Assembly: GCA_000708835.1 (NCBI GenBank)
Contig: DF236975.1
Coordinates: 273,575 to 337,574, forward strand
DNA: 64,000 nucleotides
Direction of reading: 5' to 3'
Source of the DNA: Klebsormidium nitens
Lineage: Eukaryota; Streptophyta; Klebsormidiophyceae; Klebsormidiales; Klebsormidiaceae
Below the pieces are notes generated by a model that saw only the letters and a program-made list of their open reading frames with translations, was not told the origin of the DNA and did no database searches. This document shows positions 24,501 through 37,904 of the stretch, one piece after another. The translations under genes and the position numbers were made by a program. Within the stretch, counting starts at the first letter, position 1. Every line of letters starts with the position of its first letter.

Positions 24501-27500
24501 CTTCCTGCCGTTACAGGTGATCGACAAGGGTTTCGAGAATCTACGCTTCGGAATGGGGAGTTGAATGTAGACCCCTCTCGTCGCCTAGTGCGAGTCGTCC
24601 GCAAAGTGCCAGCCAAGTTCTAGTCTTTTTTTTACAATTTAGCTACTAACATGATTTCGATCATCAGAATACTTGCAAGTTTGGTATCGCGCGCACTCAG
24701 GATACACGAAACTGCTTCTCAAGCGAGTGTAGAGCTGGCGGCCTCTCTCCCTTGAGGGTTCCAGCAAGTGGATGATATGTGTCTGTTGCGAATCCATGTT
24801 GTAGAAAGTATTACGAAGATGCAGTATGAACTTTCGGGCAAGTTGGAATGTTCCACGACGTTTACGTGTATTCAAATGGTCCGCCTTGATCAACTGTCAG
24901 CGCCGGACGGTTCTATTCACGCATTGAACGCTTAAGGACACATACTGTAAGAGGTGTTTTACCGGTGACGTACACGTCCGCCAAGGCAAGGAGCTCAATC
25001 TTTATTATCAAGTATCCAACTCATGTTTTCTGTAGATGTGAGGTAGGTCTTGGCCAGCTTTCAAGCTGATCATCAACTTTCTGGCTGGAACATCAAAACC
25101 AAACATTCTTCTACCTACTACGAAAGGATTGAACAAGCATATGAGTACCTCTGATCCGTCGGTTTGCAGGCAACCCCGGCAGCACTCCTTCGCAGCCGCC
25201 GCATGGGGGGGCTTCGGGACCCACTCCCGAGCAAGGGGGGGTCAGCACCAACAGCCCCGGTGGGGGGGGCAGCACGCCAAGCCCCGGGGGAAGCAGTTCG
25301 CCCGGCGGAACAGGATCCCCGGGCAGCGGAAGCCCCCCCGCTGGGAATGGGGGGGGAAGTGGCACCCCCCCAGAAGGAAACGGGGAGGCGAGTGGAAGCC
25401 CTCCAGGAGGAAACGGAGGGGCGAATGGCAGCCCCCCGGAAGAAAACGGGGGGACGAACGGCAGCCCGCCAGGAGGCAATGGGGGGGTCAATGGCAGCCC
25501 CCAAGGAGGCAATGGGGGCGTGAATGGAAGCCCCCCGGAAGGGAACCTGGGGGGATCTGGCAGCCCACCCGGCGGAAACGGAGGAGCGATTGGCAGCCCC
25601 CCGGGAGGGATCGGAGGCGCGATTGGCAGCCCCCCGGGCGGGCACTGGACCCCCCCGAGCGAAACAGGGGGGAGTGGCAGCCCACCATCGAGTGGAAACG
25701 GCGGCGGAAGCCCGCCAGACGGGTCCGGAGGAACAGGAAGCCCGGGAAGCGGAAGCGGAAGCAACAGCCCACCGGAAAGCCCCCCGACCGACGCACCCGG
25801 CGCAGGTGGGTCTCCGACGGAGTGGCCAGCGCCCCCTGCTGATGGGCCCGCCGGCGGTCCTTCCGTTGGCAGCCCTCCGGATTCCGCTGGCCAGCCGACC
25901 GCGTCTCCTGGGAGCGGAACCGGGGCACCAGGCGAAGCCGCAGGCGCTGAAGGCCCGGCCGAAGCCCCGTCAGAAAGTCCGTCAGAAAGTCCGTCAGGTG
26001 CCCCGGGGGGGCCGATCTGCGTCGGCGCTTGCAACCCGGGCGGTGGGGCGGAGATCATCGTGACCGGTCAGGCGTTCGACAGTTACCTGCAGTCGTGCAC
26101 CACGTTTGTGGACGTCAACGGAAACGGAATCCAAGATGCCGACGAGCCGAGCGGAATGACGGACCTCTTCGGGCAGTTCAACTTGTCGACCCCGGTGTAC
26201 GCCCCCCTGGTTTTGCTAGCGGGGGGGGAGTGCACTGACGCCGCGACCGGGGTGCTTCTACCGGGCATTCTTTCCGCCCCTCCGGGAGCAACCGTGATAA
26301 CCCCATTAACCACGTTGATAACCCAACTAGGCACGCGACAGAACATCGAAGCGGTAGCGGCGGAGCGCATCTTGGCAGAGGGTCTCGGGCTCAACGTGAG
26401 CGCGGCGCTCACGCTGACGTCGACTGACGTCATCGCGGCCGTGCTCGCGACCCAGGACGGCGCCGCGGCGCGCGTGGTGGTGCAGAACACGCGCGCGCAG
26501 AACGTCGCCGCGATGGCGGCCGCGCTGATGTCGGCCGGAGGCGACCGCGCGGCGGGCGCGGCCGCGACGTTCGGCTCGTTGGCGGACGCCATCTGGACGC
26601 TGCCGACTCCGGACAGCGGAACGGCTCAAGGGAGCGGCACGAGCGAAGGCGACGAAACGGATGCACAGCTTGCAACAGAAGCCAACAACGATACGACCGG
26701 GGGATCGAGCCCGGGAGCCGGCCAGGCCAGCCTGCAGCTTCGGCGGTTGCTGGGGATGCTCTCTGAGGGTTCCCCCGGGGGTTCGATTGGCAACTTGGAC
26801 TCTCGGAGAAGCATGACCGGGGTTGACGTCACTGTGGAGGACGGGTGTAAAGAGGGCGGTCTCGAAAGGCGGCCTCACTGCTCGCGTCGAGTCGAAGCGG
26901 GAACAAGCGGAATGAACGCAGAGCTTGAAGAGATGACTGCGTCGCGGCAAGGGTCGGGCCTGGAAGGAGATTCGAGCAACGGAAGACAGAATCTTAAAGG
27001 TCGGAAAGGAAGAAAGTTACGGCGCTTGTTGCAGGACGAAGCGGATGCGTCTGATAAGACAGCGGATTCGCCTGCCGATCTGACCGACCCAGTCTTTCTA
27101 GAGTCCGCTTTAGAAGGGGCGTACAAACTGTTGTCAAATACTTCGGTCCGGGGTTTGCAACCGATGACGTCAACCAACGACAGCACTTTTGGCGCGCCGG
27201 CACTATCGGCCGACGACTTTGCGCTGGCGGCTTCGGCGATGGGGGTCGCAAACGCCGCCATGGACGCCCCCCTGGAAGCGTTTCTGCAGCTCAACCTGGC
27301 CGGTAATACCAACCGGTCCGCAGCGATCGAGTTTCTGAACGAGATCTGGCGCCGCGCGAAGGTCGCGCAGTCGAACTTCGCGGACGTGCTCGTGCAACTA
27401 GGCGCGGGAGAGATCAACCGCACCGCGGCCGCGGCCGCGCTCTCGCCGGCCGCGTTCGAAAGCCTCGTGGCCAATACCACGCTCTTGGTATCTTCCGGGG

Positions 27501-28615
27501 GGGGCCAAGCGTCGCTTCAGGCGCAGACTGGGGCGCCCCCCCCTCCGGGAGTGATCGAGTTGCCGGGGAGTGTGGTCGGGGGAAAGCACCGGGCGAAGTC
27601 GTGGGTGTGGATCGTGATCGGGGTGGCGGTCGGAGTGGGCGGATTGCTGCTCTGCTGCTGCTGCGGGGGGGTGGCGTACTACTGCTACAGAAGGAAGAAG
27701 AGTGAGCGATCAAACCCCCGGAACGGAAACTTTTGTCGGTTGTTACAGACTATTTCGTTCGCAAGCGAATTCGGTCGAAATAGAGCGAAACGCTCCCTTA
27801 GAGATATAACAGTTCCTCCTTAATTCTGATAGACCGTTCGGTCTTCATTCGACCCACAGAAGGTTTGAAATCTGTCAAGAAGATGGGACCCTATCCATGA
27901 TCCTCAAAAGCCGATGTGTCTTGTAGGTCAAATCGTTCCTCCTTCCTCTAGATGCGGCAGTCAAATTGAACTCGCATGGATCACCCCAATCCGTTCGTGC
28001 ATCAGGACATGTATTTACTAACTTTCTTCGTGTCAAGCCTCATAAACAGCGTGGAACTACGTTATTTTCTACTGTTGCTCAACACAAGAGGCCTGCGAAA
28101 CTGGTGGACTTTGTCCTCGTGACTTGAACGCTCTCCTTCCACGTATTCAAAGCGTCGAACCTTACCGAAGAGCATCGAAGGATACTTGTCCTGACTCACT
28201 TTCTGCTTTCGCGCGCAAAGGGACGAATCCCAGTCTGTTAGGACGAGTTTTTCGACCCACTCTTTCTCTCTCTTCTTCAGACCGCCGAACGGGCCACCGG
28301 GGTGCCGACCCCGAGCAAGGCCCGCCCATCAGCCCCCGTCGCTGGCCGTGGAGTCCCCGCCCGGTGGCTTCCTCCGACCACTCAACACCGCCCACAGAGG
28401 AATCCCCCGACGTGGCCTCCCCGGTAGAAAGTCCCCCGGTTTCGCCCGGGGCAATTCTCCGGAGCCATAGCATAGCCCTTCCCCCGAGCACGCACTTATT
28501 ACCGGTGGCCGCCCAAGCGGAAACCGCGCGAGAGGCGCCGCCGGGGGTGGACGAAACGCCGCAGGAGACGGCGTTTTCGACCCCCCGGTCCGGGATCTCG
28601 TCCGATTCGGACTGA
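21527..28615 (+). CDS. Large membrane-anchored extracellular protein with cadherin-like domain and Gly/Pro/Ser-rich stalk
   Basis: Probably a cell-surface or wall-interacting protein. Exons 21527-21635, 22058-22237, 22496-23820, 25170-27701 and 28281-28615 close in phase if one C is added to the run at 23585-23591, giving about 1,493 residues. The N-terminus is a signal peptide (VALSLVVLSLGVA; Met11 at 21557 may be the start). Residues about 108-187 resemble a cadherin-like beta-sandwich domain (VQYTITVGWDVLQVTIV to YVIYVYRP). A stalk of several hundred residues of GSPPGGNGG-type repeats follows. Near residue 853 is a Ca-binding-like DVNGNGIQDADEP, then PLTTLITQLG and Ala-rich helices resembling domains of bacterial adhesins. 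A membrane segment (about 1350-1377) precedes a Cys cluster (LLLCCCCGG) and a 110-residue Pro/Ser cytoplasmic tail. Ligand and function are unknown. Confidence 0.8.
24371..24391. repeat. Perfect 10-bp inverted repeat in an intron
   Basis: CTTTGGGGTG, one T, then CACCCCAAAG. With almost no loop it is better read as a palindromic site than as an RNA hairpin. It lies in the 1.35-kb intron between exons 3 and 4 of the surface-protein gene. Confidence 0.7.
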
Positions 28616-30732
28616 GAAAAGGGACCCGGTTTATCGATAGGACTGCGGCACGCTTACAGCTTGTAAAGGTTTAGGACGGCGTAGGGAAAGCAGAAGCTTT
28701 CGCGAACTAACTTGAATGAAGCGGATTATGGTAGAGAACAGTCTCATAAACAGTATCATGGCTGAGAGCTTGAGCTAGGGAGGCGTGCAATAAGGGCTCA
28801 TTGGCCCCTTGAGAAGTCGGGATAAAATGCACCGTGCTTAACATAAGCGCAGACGGTCAGCCGAAGCTGACTTTGAGAGCGCAGGGTGCTATACTACGAA
28901 CGTTCTGTCAAAGCGAAGGCACGCATTTGAGTTTCTGAGTAGTTGCGAAAGGTAGCTAGAAAGGCTTGGTACGATGCATAGCGGGTGATGCCTCTTTCAG
29001 ATCTCGTGGTTTGCAGCTAGAGCGAGTATCGTTGCGGCACGTGTGGTTGAATCTTTGAGACACCTCCGCCTACGGATAGACGGGTACCATTCCGATTCCC
29101 GGCCTTGGTCTCTAACTTGTACGGACATGCTTATACCTGAGGACGTCAGTGTTATCGCCCGGGCGGTCACGAACCTTCCAGTATTGTCTCGAAGTACTGC
29201 AATCGTTCGAGCGCGTCGGAAGGCTTGTCACAATGCCGTCACACCGGAGTATTGAGCTTGGTCGTTCAGAATGAAAAGCTTTTGATACCGCGCTGTAGTC
29301 TCAGTCCTTCAACGCGGACGGTTGACATAAACTTTCTTCAATCCAGGGAGCCGGCATCGAAGCGAAAGATATCACAAAGGCAAAACCTATCACAACATCG
29401 CTCACTGTACCTGTTCTCTGAGCTAGTCGCTCTCGTGTGGCTCCTGAGTCGTGTTCCTGAGACAATGAAGCGCCCTACAGATTGGTAGATTTTTTCGCAA
29501 GTAAGCGTGGGTTCCAGGGTGCGGAGCGTTCCACTATAATTGTAACGGTTACAATGTAAATAGACCTGTTTGCGGAAAATGTAGCCGACACAGGCCCCAC
29601 AGGCACACGAAAACCGTCTGTTCGTTGATCTCTCCCCGAAACCTCATCCTATATCTACTAGTAGCTCGAAGCCACTAGTAGAACCGCCCAAGCGTACCAG
29701 CTGACACGTGCTTCTTGAAGTGGTTGGACCAGCTTGAGTGCAGCCAGAGAATTGTTGAGCCCCTCTACGACCTGAAAACTTCATTGCCGATCGCGTTTTC
29801 ATATTCGTTCCTGCTTCCACTCGTCCTCGGATGAACTTCGGGAAATAGAGCCATGAGGACGGCTTGCGCTCTTTTCACGCCGTCATATTTCAACGCAGGA
29901 CTGCTTCGCGGATGCCTCGGCACAATTGACTCGAAAAGAACTGCGAACTTCCCAGGACAAACTCGGGAAAGCTTTGACGCTTCCCGAATTATTCAACTGT
30001 GCATGACTGTACTTATGCTCTGCGGTGCGCGCCCGCCAACGAATTATTCGTTTGCAATATTGAGTGTGTGGGTCGAGGACGCACGATTATCACTCTTAAA
30101 AAATAAAATGGAGGTCATTTCACGCACTGCACGGCGTATCAGTGAAGAGCCGAACATGGCGAGTCGACCTGACCTTGTCGCAGTGTGTGCCAAGATGGAA
30201 ATACTAACGGCTTGAGAGCAAGATGGGCCCGTCAGCACAACGACGGTTTGCTACGAGGTACCTTGCAGACAACTTCATCTGCTCGAGTTCAATAGTGCGG
30301 CACTTGTCGAAGGAGGGCAATCTGCGTCCTGGCTGACGAGTTCAGATCAGCAGTACTATCAACTATCATGCTGGCGCGCCATTCCGGCCCAAGTAATCTG
30401 AAAGATGAGTGAATCACAGTTTGACGTTCCTCCCTAGCCGAACCCTTTGCCCTAATTTTCCATATCAGCTACTTTCTAAGTTCCTTTCCATCGCCTCTAC
30501 CGGCTGCCATGCAAGATCCAAAACGCCCTGCAGACCTGACTTGGGGGCAAGACGTCTTTGCGCGCGAGCGCGAACGCGAGCGCCCAAGTATTGACCGGAG
30601 ACTGGTTTATCTCGAAACTGGAGGTTTACGGCGCTAGAACAATCAGCCAGCCTTAGTTCCGGTTTGTTAATATTTGAAAGTATTACCTGGGTTAGAGCTA
30701 ACGGGAACTCTAGGGTTGTTGCCTTGCAGAGC
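28616..30732. other. Intergenic; no gene seen
   Basis: Only short open frames without splice support. An imperfect palindrome (CTACTAGTAGCTCGAAGCC and CACTAGTAG) sits at 29652-29684. The last few hundred bases should hold the promoter or 5' UTR of the hydrolase gene. A TTGCAG acceptor just before 30731 suggests an upstream non-coding or short coding exon. Confidence 0.4.
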
Positions 30733-33700
30733 ATGGTGGCTTCTTGCATTTCAGCACAAGCAGTAGCGGCGCCTTCCTTCCTCGTCAGAATGGTGTCAGG
30801 CGTTGGAGGGGCTGACTGGTTCGAGGTCGCCAGCAGGCTTGCCCAGGCGGAGACCAATATCGGTCTCGGGAGAATTGTAGACTCCCCCAGGTCTGCAAAT
30901 ACTCCTCGAGCTGGGCAGGAAAGGGGTGAAGAGAAGGGGAACAACAAGCAAGTGACATTTCAACCGACATTTACAAGTGACAAGAAAGAGAGAATTGCAA
31001 CCCCTGAGAATACCAAAAGTCGGGGGGCAGTGTTTGGCCCTCCGTCACCACCCCTCAAGCGGCATGCAGCTCCGCTTTTCAAAGTTGGTAAGCTAGCGGA
31101 TGCACAGAGCAACCGGAAGCATAAGCAGGAGCAGTTTCCGGTGGAGTTGGAAGATGTCACCAGTGACAAGCAGAGCTTTGACTCGAAAGAAGGCCAGGAC
31201 AAAGAAAGGCCAGCAGAAGCAGATGGTGCATTGGGTGGAGAAGAGGATTGGGAGTTGATAGATGGAGAAAAGGGCACTGGGGCCTTTCAAGAAGGTAGGC
31301 TTTGAAGCGAATTGCAAGCTTTGTTCGAAGTACTGAGCATGCAAAGCAGAGCAATGCACTGCAATTATGCGGTGCCCCAGTCCAAAGCTGCACCCGTGGC
31401 GTCCTCACATCGAAGTCTGGCATACCTTTTAGTTCAGAGCATTCATTGCATTCCCCTTCCTTTCATTGTTATCAACATTTCATGCATGCTGAGATCCATT
31501 CTTTGTCGTTCTTCTAGTAAGCCGCTGATCAGGTGTCCTCTGTAATCTCTTATGACCTACTAATCATGGACGTCAGGTGTTCTCTGTACAATATTCTCAT
31601 CTGCCAGACACTTCTAAACACAGCTGCCTAGAAAGTCAACCGGCTGTTGAACTTGTCTCCACAATCGTTTTTCTGCAGACGAGGAACGTCCTGCTGAGAA
31701 GCAAATTACCCCCAAGAGCGTTCGGACTGCCAAAGGGCTTCTTGAACTTCCTGATCTAGTCGGCACCTCCCCTCCCGACCAAGAGGCTAGCCTTCTGCGA
31801 GACTGGAGCCTGCCTTCCCCCAGCAGACGAACCGTTCAGCCGCCGCTAGATGCTGGAAAGTCGCCTAGAACTGCATCGGCATCCACAAAAACCCAGGCAC
31901 CAGTAGATCGGCAAACAAACACCAGGGAAGACCACCCCCAAAAAGAAGAAGATGGCCACTCCATCTGGCAGTTTAACGAATTCGGCAGACATGACCACGC
32001 GCAGGAGTTGGAGCGGCGGGGGTCTCTGCAGATGGAGGAGCTGGTTGGTCCTTTGAGGGGGGGCACACCAGAAGGCGGCCCCACCCCCTCTCCTCGAGAA
32101 AGTCAGCTGGTCCCAGTATCCCCTTTCGGTGCCCTGGCAAATGTCCCTGGGTGGAACCTGGCGCAGGCAGGCCTTTTAAGCACGTCCCTAGGGCAGAGGG
32201 TAGCTAGTTTTGTGGGGGAAGTAGTAGCCGCATCGGCAGAACACGAGCAGCGCTTTGTTGGGCGGCTGCGGAGCAACTCGTTCAAGAAGAACGGGGTCCC
32301 CTCTGAGCTGAAAGCGATGGATACCGCCAGTGGGAGCGGACCCGATTCTAGAGCAGACTCCGGGGCGGAGCTGGCTTCATCCGGGGGGGAGGGGAGGGCC
32401 CTTCCTGAGGCGGCACTTGCTAGTGTTGAGACGGGAGCGGCAGAGGCAGTGCTGGAACGAGGGCCGGCCGCTGAGATGTCAAATGCAGATTGGATGAGCA
32501 GGATTCAGAGCGCGACCACGCAGCAGCTGGGGGAGTGGCTGGCGCGAGTCAAGATGACTTACAGGGGCTCAAAGGAGGTGAGGGGTAGTTTGAGGTTGTC
32601 CGAAACATTTTGATCATGTGTACACTTCTTGGAAAATGGTTGTCCAAGGAGACTCTAGGAACCTGTCATGGCCGTGGCTACTCTGTTGCTCTTGTCTTGT
32701 TGTAGATCTGGCGGCGGGGTTACTTCTTAGTCAGACGTTTCTGCTGTGACACTCGCCCTGCTGCGACCGGAATAGTGCACCGCGTGTCTGATGTTACAAA
32801 CCGAGAAAGAGCTGTTGATTGCTGCCAATCTCGAGGTCGTCTTGAAGTCCAATCAACCAAAAGCCTGTCACATGTGGTTACTTGGTGCAAAATCTTGTCT
32901 ACTCGGAGGCAGTTCCTCAACTTGACAGCCTGTTCAATACATCGCGTCGCTGGGCCTTCTCTTTAAAGAAACCCTCAGCGGAGCTGCGCACTCTCGTTAC
33001 ACATTATGCATCACCGAAACCCGCTCACATTAATGTTTGGTTTTTGGGCCTGGAACTAGGTGGTAATTGTCGATCACCTTGGTAGAGTATTCCTCTCACG
33101 TGATTTCAGCCAGCTTCGATCAACGGTTTTTTACTCTCTCAGGACATTGGCTGGCTAAAACGGGAACCCGGCATGCCTCCCATCACGGACGGCAGCGAGC
33201 GCTTCCTCCAGCTGCTGGGGCAAATCGTGCATGGGATCCATTCCCTGTCGGACGAGTATGTATATCTATTGACACCAGGTAAAGAAGATTGCTCGAGGCA
33301 ATGGGACTCAGCTCATGACACAATCCACATTCAGACGATATTGATGAAGGCAGGCGACCATTGTCTCGTTGATCGGCTCGTTAGTTCATGTCTTTTGTAC
33401 TTTCTCCTCTGAGACTGGATAAGTACTCACTGATCTTTTTGTGAGTTGACAAGACGGGAGTTGGATTGTCATCAGTCATGGTCGGACGCTGATCTCCAAT
33501 CGACTCAAGAGGAAACATAAGACCTCTTCGAGGCCCGTTCTTGGATCCGACTCCTCTTCAGTAGAGCACCAGCTGCTTATGTACCCCCATCTCTTCTAAA
33601 CCCGCAGGTCTGTTCAGCAACTTTGGCCCGCTGTACCTGTATGATACCAAGAAGTACCTTGCAAAACTAGGACTGAGCACGCACATAGCTAAGATTCACA

Positions 33701-36533
33701 GCGAGGTGAGCTTTGGTCCTTAGGCTATTTGAAACAAATGCGACGGACGCTCATCGACGACACTTCCGGATCTGTGTCAAGCCGTCTACCATGTTCAATT
33801 GCTCCATTATTGGTCTCTCGAAGAAACGGAACCTTTCGAAGCACCTGTTACTTGCGTTGATGGCGAGTAGACTCTCCGGCTCATGACGACAATGATCGAG
33901 CGACCAAGGATGACCAACTGCTTGCACAGCGTGTTGCTCGCGTTGAACACTGCTTGATTGTTATTGTGCCCGATTCTTTTTAACCTGCATCTGCTTGAAG
34001 GAGTGTCACAAATTTTCCAGGTTTTGAGTTGAGCTTTTTTATGCGTTCTTTCCAGGCCGCAGTAGAGAAGAACGCCTTAGAGATCTGCCAGTACGTCGAG
34101 GAACTGAACTGGGGAACGGGCAAGCAGGTCAGCGCCTCTTCTTCGACTTCGAATCCTTTAAGCTTGGCAAGTGGCAACGGTTTTAAAAGCCTAACGAATA
34201 CGTCAACACTGTTCTTAAGGAAAACGTCAAAAGTTCGCACCGCAAGCTAGTTATGTCCCGTTTTGCATCTCGCCCTTGGATTACTTTTTCTTACCAGTGA
34301 GCGAACGTTGCAACGTCTGCTCCATTGTGACAGAAGGTTTCAGAAGCTCGGGACTTAAAGCAAGCCCATGATATCTGAACGGGCGCTCAATCCTTCATCT
34401 TCTCACCGCTACTGTTTGGAAGAAGAGCACTTCATCATGTGATGCTGAAGGAACGTGCAAAAATCGATCTGTAGCTAGATCCGCTGCTAGTGACACTGAT
34501 CGATGTCGACGGGACAGCGCGTTGAAGGCAAAATTAATCCATTTCAGACCGCTCGTTTGGGCTTGATGCTTGTCCTTGAGCTGCTTTATAAGGTGTGCAA
34601 AGGTCGCTTAGCCTGGATCTTTCCGTTACGTCCCTGGGCCGTTCCTTGCCGTCGGGCCCTTATTTACGCTCCCGGGTTTTCCTCACACGCCTCCCGTCTT
34701 CAACAGGTGGTGATACTGGGCCACAGCAAGGGGGGCATCGACGCCTGCGCGGCGCTCGCGCTTTTCCCTGAGCGGCTGGCCGGCAAAGTGCGCGGGATTG
34801 CGCTGGTGCAGAGCCCATATGCGGGAAACCCGGTTTGCTCAGACATCCTGCGGGAGGGACAGGTGGCGGACTTTGGTTCGCGGGCGGTGCTACAAACGCT
34901 GATGCATCATGCACTCAAGGTGAGGCTCGACTCCACCAAGCCTTGTCAGACAGATTGTTAGCAGGAATGATGACTAATTCGAACAGTGCCGCTTCGATGA
35001 GAACACAACTTAAAATGACGGGAGCCAAATGTATAAAGGAAGGAACGTTAGTTCGAGGACAGAAGCTTCTCAGGAAGCCAAGTGGAGACGAGAGCGGAAG
35101 CGGTTCATTTCGCACGACGCACCCTGAGGGAATGACGCCTTGCCCTCCTCAATTCTCTTTAGGGACCTCAATCCATGCTACCCCAAGCAAAGTTCATCCG
35201 GCACAGAAGCGCCCCTGCCTCGACTGCTCAACTCCCGGGGGCCTCTCTGTAGCCCCATTTCCACATAACGTCTCCCCATCTTCCCGCAGGGAGAGCTCCG
35301 TGCCCTGGAAGACCTGACGTACGAGCACCGCCGCGCGTTCATCCTCTCCCACCCGCTCCCTCCGGGGATCCCCCTCGTGTCCTTCCACACCGAGGCCAGC
35401 CGCGCCCCGACCGCCCTCTCAACCATTACCACCGTCGGCCACGCAGAGCTGCCGTTGGCCGCACTAGTTGCTGGGGCCACCAGCTCGGCAGCGGCGCAGA
35501 GCGCGGGCGTTGGGAAGCTGCCGATTGCGATGCCGATTGGTGCCACGTTGGCGACGATTGCGGGGCACTTGGAGCTCAGGTGAGGGGGGCCCGAAAAGAG
35601 ACTGGTGGTTTGGAACAGTTCGGCCGTTCTGGAGAAGTCTTTGGCATGAGAAGCGCAGTAAGTTTGCGGAGGGGCCCTCGAATGGGACGGACATGTCGTG
35701 CCTCAGTCACAACATGTCCGAGTCACGAATTGTTGATCTACTTGCGCCGTCTCAACTCCAGTTTCAGTTGTTCATCGTCGCCTGAAGCGGCGGCCGAACT
35801 CCTTGCAAACTGTTATTCTTCCTTTCTTTTGGATCTGACGGACGAATTGAGCGGCACACGAACAACCAGCACACGAAAGAGCCTACGAGCAGTTATCATT
35901 TCCCGTGCAGGTATGGGGAGAAGTCAGACGGTTTAGTGACCAGGCCCGATGCGGAAGTGCCCGGCTCGGTGGTTGTCCGACCCGAGAAGAAGCTGGATCA
36001 CGCGTGGCCGGTGTTTGGAGGGGGCAAGTCGACCCCGGGGGAACCCGAGCCTGCACACGTGAGCCGCTCCTGTGAAGTTCAGGCGCCTCGAGCTGGATGC
36101 AGGGTTAAGACATGTGATGTTCACAGTATGCTAAAGCGGTGGGAACATGAAACGAGGGCCGGCGTGTTATCAGATAGTATTCTAACGGCAGGGTCCTTAA
36201 AGTTGCTGGAGATGCTCCCGTCTAAAATTTCTCAGCGTCAAGGTTTTTGTGTAGTTCAACTTGATGGTGAAGTCAGCCGTTGTTTGTCCTGTCAACCCGA
36301 CGTCCACATGGTAGATACGAGAACGAAAGGCGCCCACTGGCAATACTTCTTGTACACCCGTCAGATGCGTGCTGGCTGCATCCCTAATGATTTACTCGAC
36401 ACCAACCTTTGTCGTCGATGTGCAGGTGAATGAGGCGCTCCTGACGCTGCTTCTTGAGAGCCAGTTCCCACCCGGTCAAGCTCCAGTTGTGCGCCAAGTC
36501 AGGAGCGGGGATCCCCCGAAGCGGTGGCGCTGA
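30733..36533 (+). CDS. Alpha/beta hydrolase (lipase-like) with long disordered N-terminal half; nine exons
   Basis: Predicted serine hydrolase of unknown substrate. Exons 30733-31294, 31679-32577, 33143-33278, 33608-33705, 34056-34127, 34707-34919, 35290-35579, 35911-36058 and 36426-36533 all have GT-AG borders and matching phases, giving 841 residues from the first ATG (30790 is an alternative). Residues 1 to about 485 are hydrophilic and low complexity. The catalytic half starts near DIGWLKREPGMPPITDGSER. The nucleophile elbow is VVILGHSKGGIDACAAL (Ser596). GEKSDGLVTRPDAEVPGS supplies a likely acid (Asp763), and KKLDHAW a likely His (787). The GHSKGG elbow with a late DHAW motif matches plant proteins of the hydrolase superfamily as I know them. 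No signal peptide is visible. The triad assignment is inference from motif order. Confidence 0.85.
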
Positions 36534-37904
36534 TATAATTAGTTGGAGACGTTAATGTTTTGCGCGGCAGGAAATCTGCAAGACAATCTTAAGGTGATTT
36601 TGTAAACTGTGTACTTCGGTGTCAATTATGGCGCTCTCTTTGCTGATGGGGCCAACCACGTTGGTTTTTTGAGTATGTACGGTCTGGAAACTACCAAATG
36701 CGCGCAGGAGTGTGGATCATATACAAGGTGAATATACTGTTGGTCATAGCAAGGCCTCCCTGGTGGAACAGATCAATCGGAGGACCAGCGAAAAGCTGCA
36801 TATAGTAGCTCGCTTCAACCTAAAGAAACGACGCAGGTATGATCAACGCTGGGTCTTTGACTATCAAACTTCCGTTTTTGGAAGTTGCTCCCTATTATGA
36901 TTCTTTGTCATCCTAGTGTCGAATTTCGGGTCGACTCATGCAATCCAAGCTGAATTAAGAACAGTCCTTTGATTCCGTTCATAATCTGCATTGGAGCACA
37001 CTGTTTAGTTTGGGACTGAAATCAAGTAGATGCCAGGATCTATGACTCGAAAACATGCAGCATCCCCTCAGATGGTCTGCTTCAGTCGACACCATGTCTT
37101 CAGGAACTAGTATTCGTGTCGAGCACATCATTGATCGATCGAGATTTGATTCGCTCGCGAAGCTCCTGATGTAATCTTACGGCCCGTATGCGTTGCATCG
37201 GCTCATATGATCTGGCATCTTAAGAAGCTCTGGCACCGCGCAAGAATAAGTGTAGCTCGATTAAACCGGCAATTGTAATCAGGATATATTTAACCGCGTT
37301 TGTAAGATGATTCTATGGACGAACCTTCAATGGTCGCATGCATATGCACACTCCGCGGCCGGCACTATGACATATGGTTCTGCGCATATATATGCTCGCA
37401 CGGGCTTGGGCGCGTCCGATTTGCACCATGATCGACGCGCCCATGCAAACCGCGTCGTCCTCTTATATATCACCATTCTGCCTTTGCTTTTGACCAAGTC
37501 ATGATCGAGCGCGGCTAGCAGGGGCGGTTTCACGAGTAAACTAAGCAGCTCCGGCCAGCTTGCGCGGCGCGCATATGTGCAGTACGGTACGTATCTCGTG
37601 GGCTGCAAGAGTGGACGGCGTTTGCATGCAATATCCTCGATCGTGTCCTGCATCTTGGCGATCATAGGATCACAACATTCAATCGCCACGCAATTGCAGA
37701 AGCACTGCATGTAGCTAACGCGGAGCCTATTTTTCATACGCAATCGAGCGGTGATTTAACAGCCTGTAGCTAGAGTTAAGGGGAAAGGCGGCTCATGCAG
37801 TTCAAGTCGTCGTATAAGATGGTCGCCTGCATCACTTGAATCGTCAAAATGAACTTCAGTTGCTAATTTGCATCTTGAAGTCGTAGCCGCGAGTATATAC
37901 AAAC
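36534..37904. other. Convergent intergenic region
   Basis: Lies between the 3' ends of the hydrolase (+) and the acidic-protein gene (-). Short open frames only. Around 37320-37410 there are many ATATG/CATAT words and CCGCGGCCGG. No gene or RNA recognised. Confidence 0.4.

Noticed and set aside
25380-25640. Regularly spaced direct repeats that might suggest a CRISPR array
   Set aside because: They are coding repeats in frame with a eukaryotic exon; there are no unique spacers of constant length and no cas genes.
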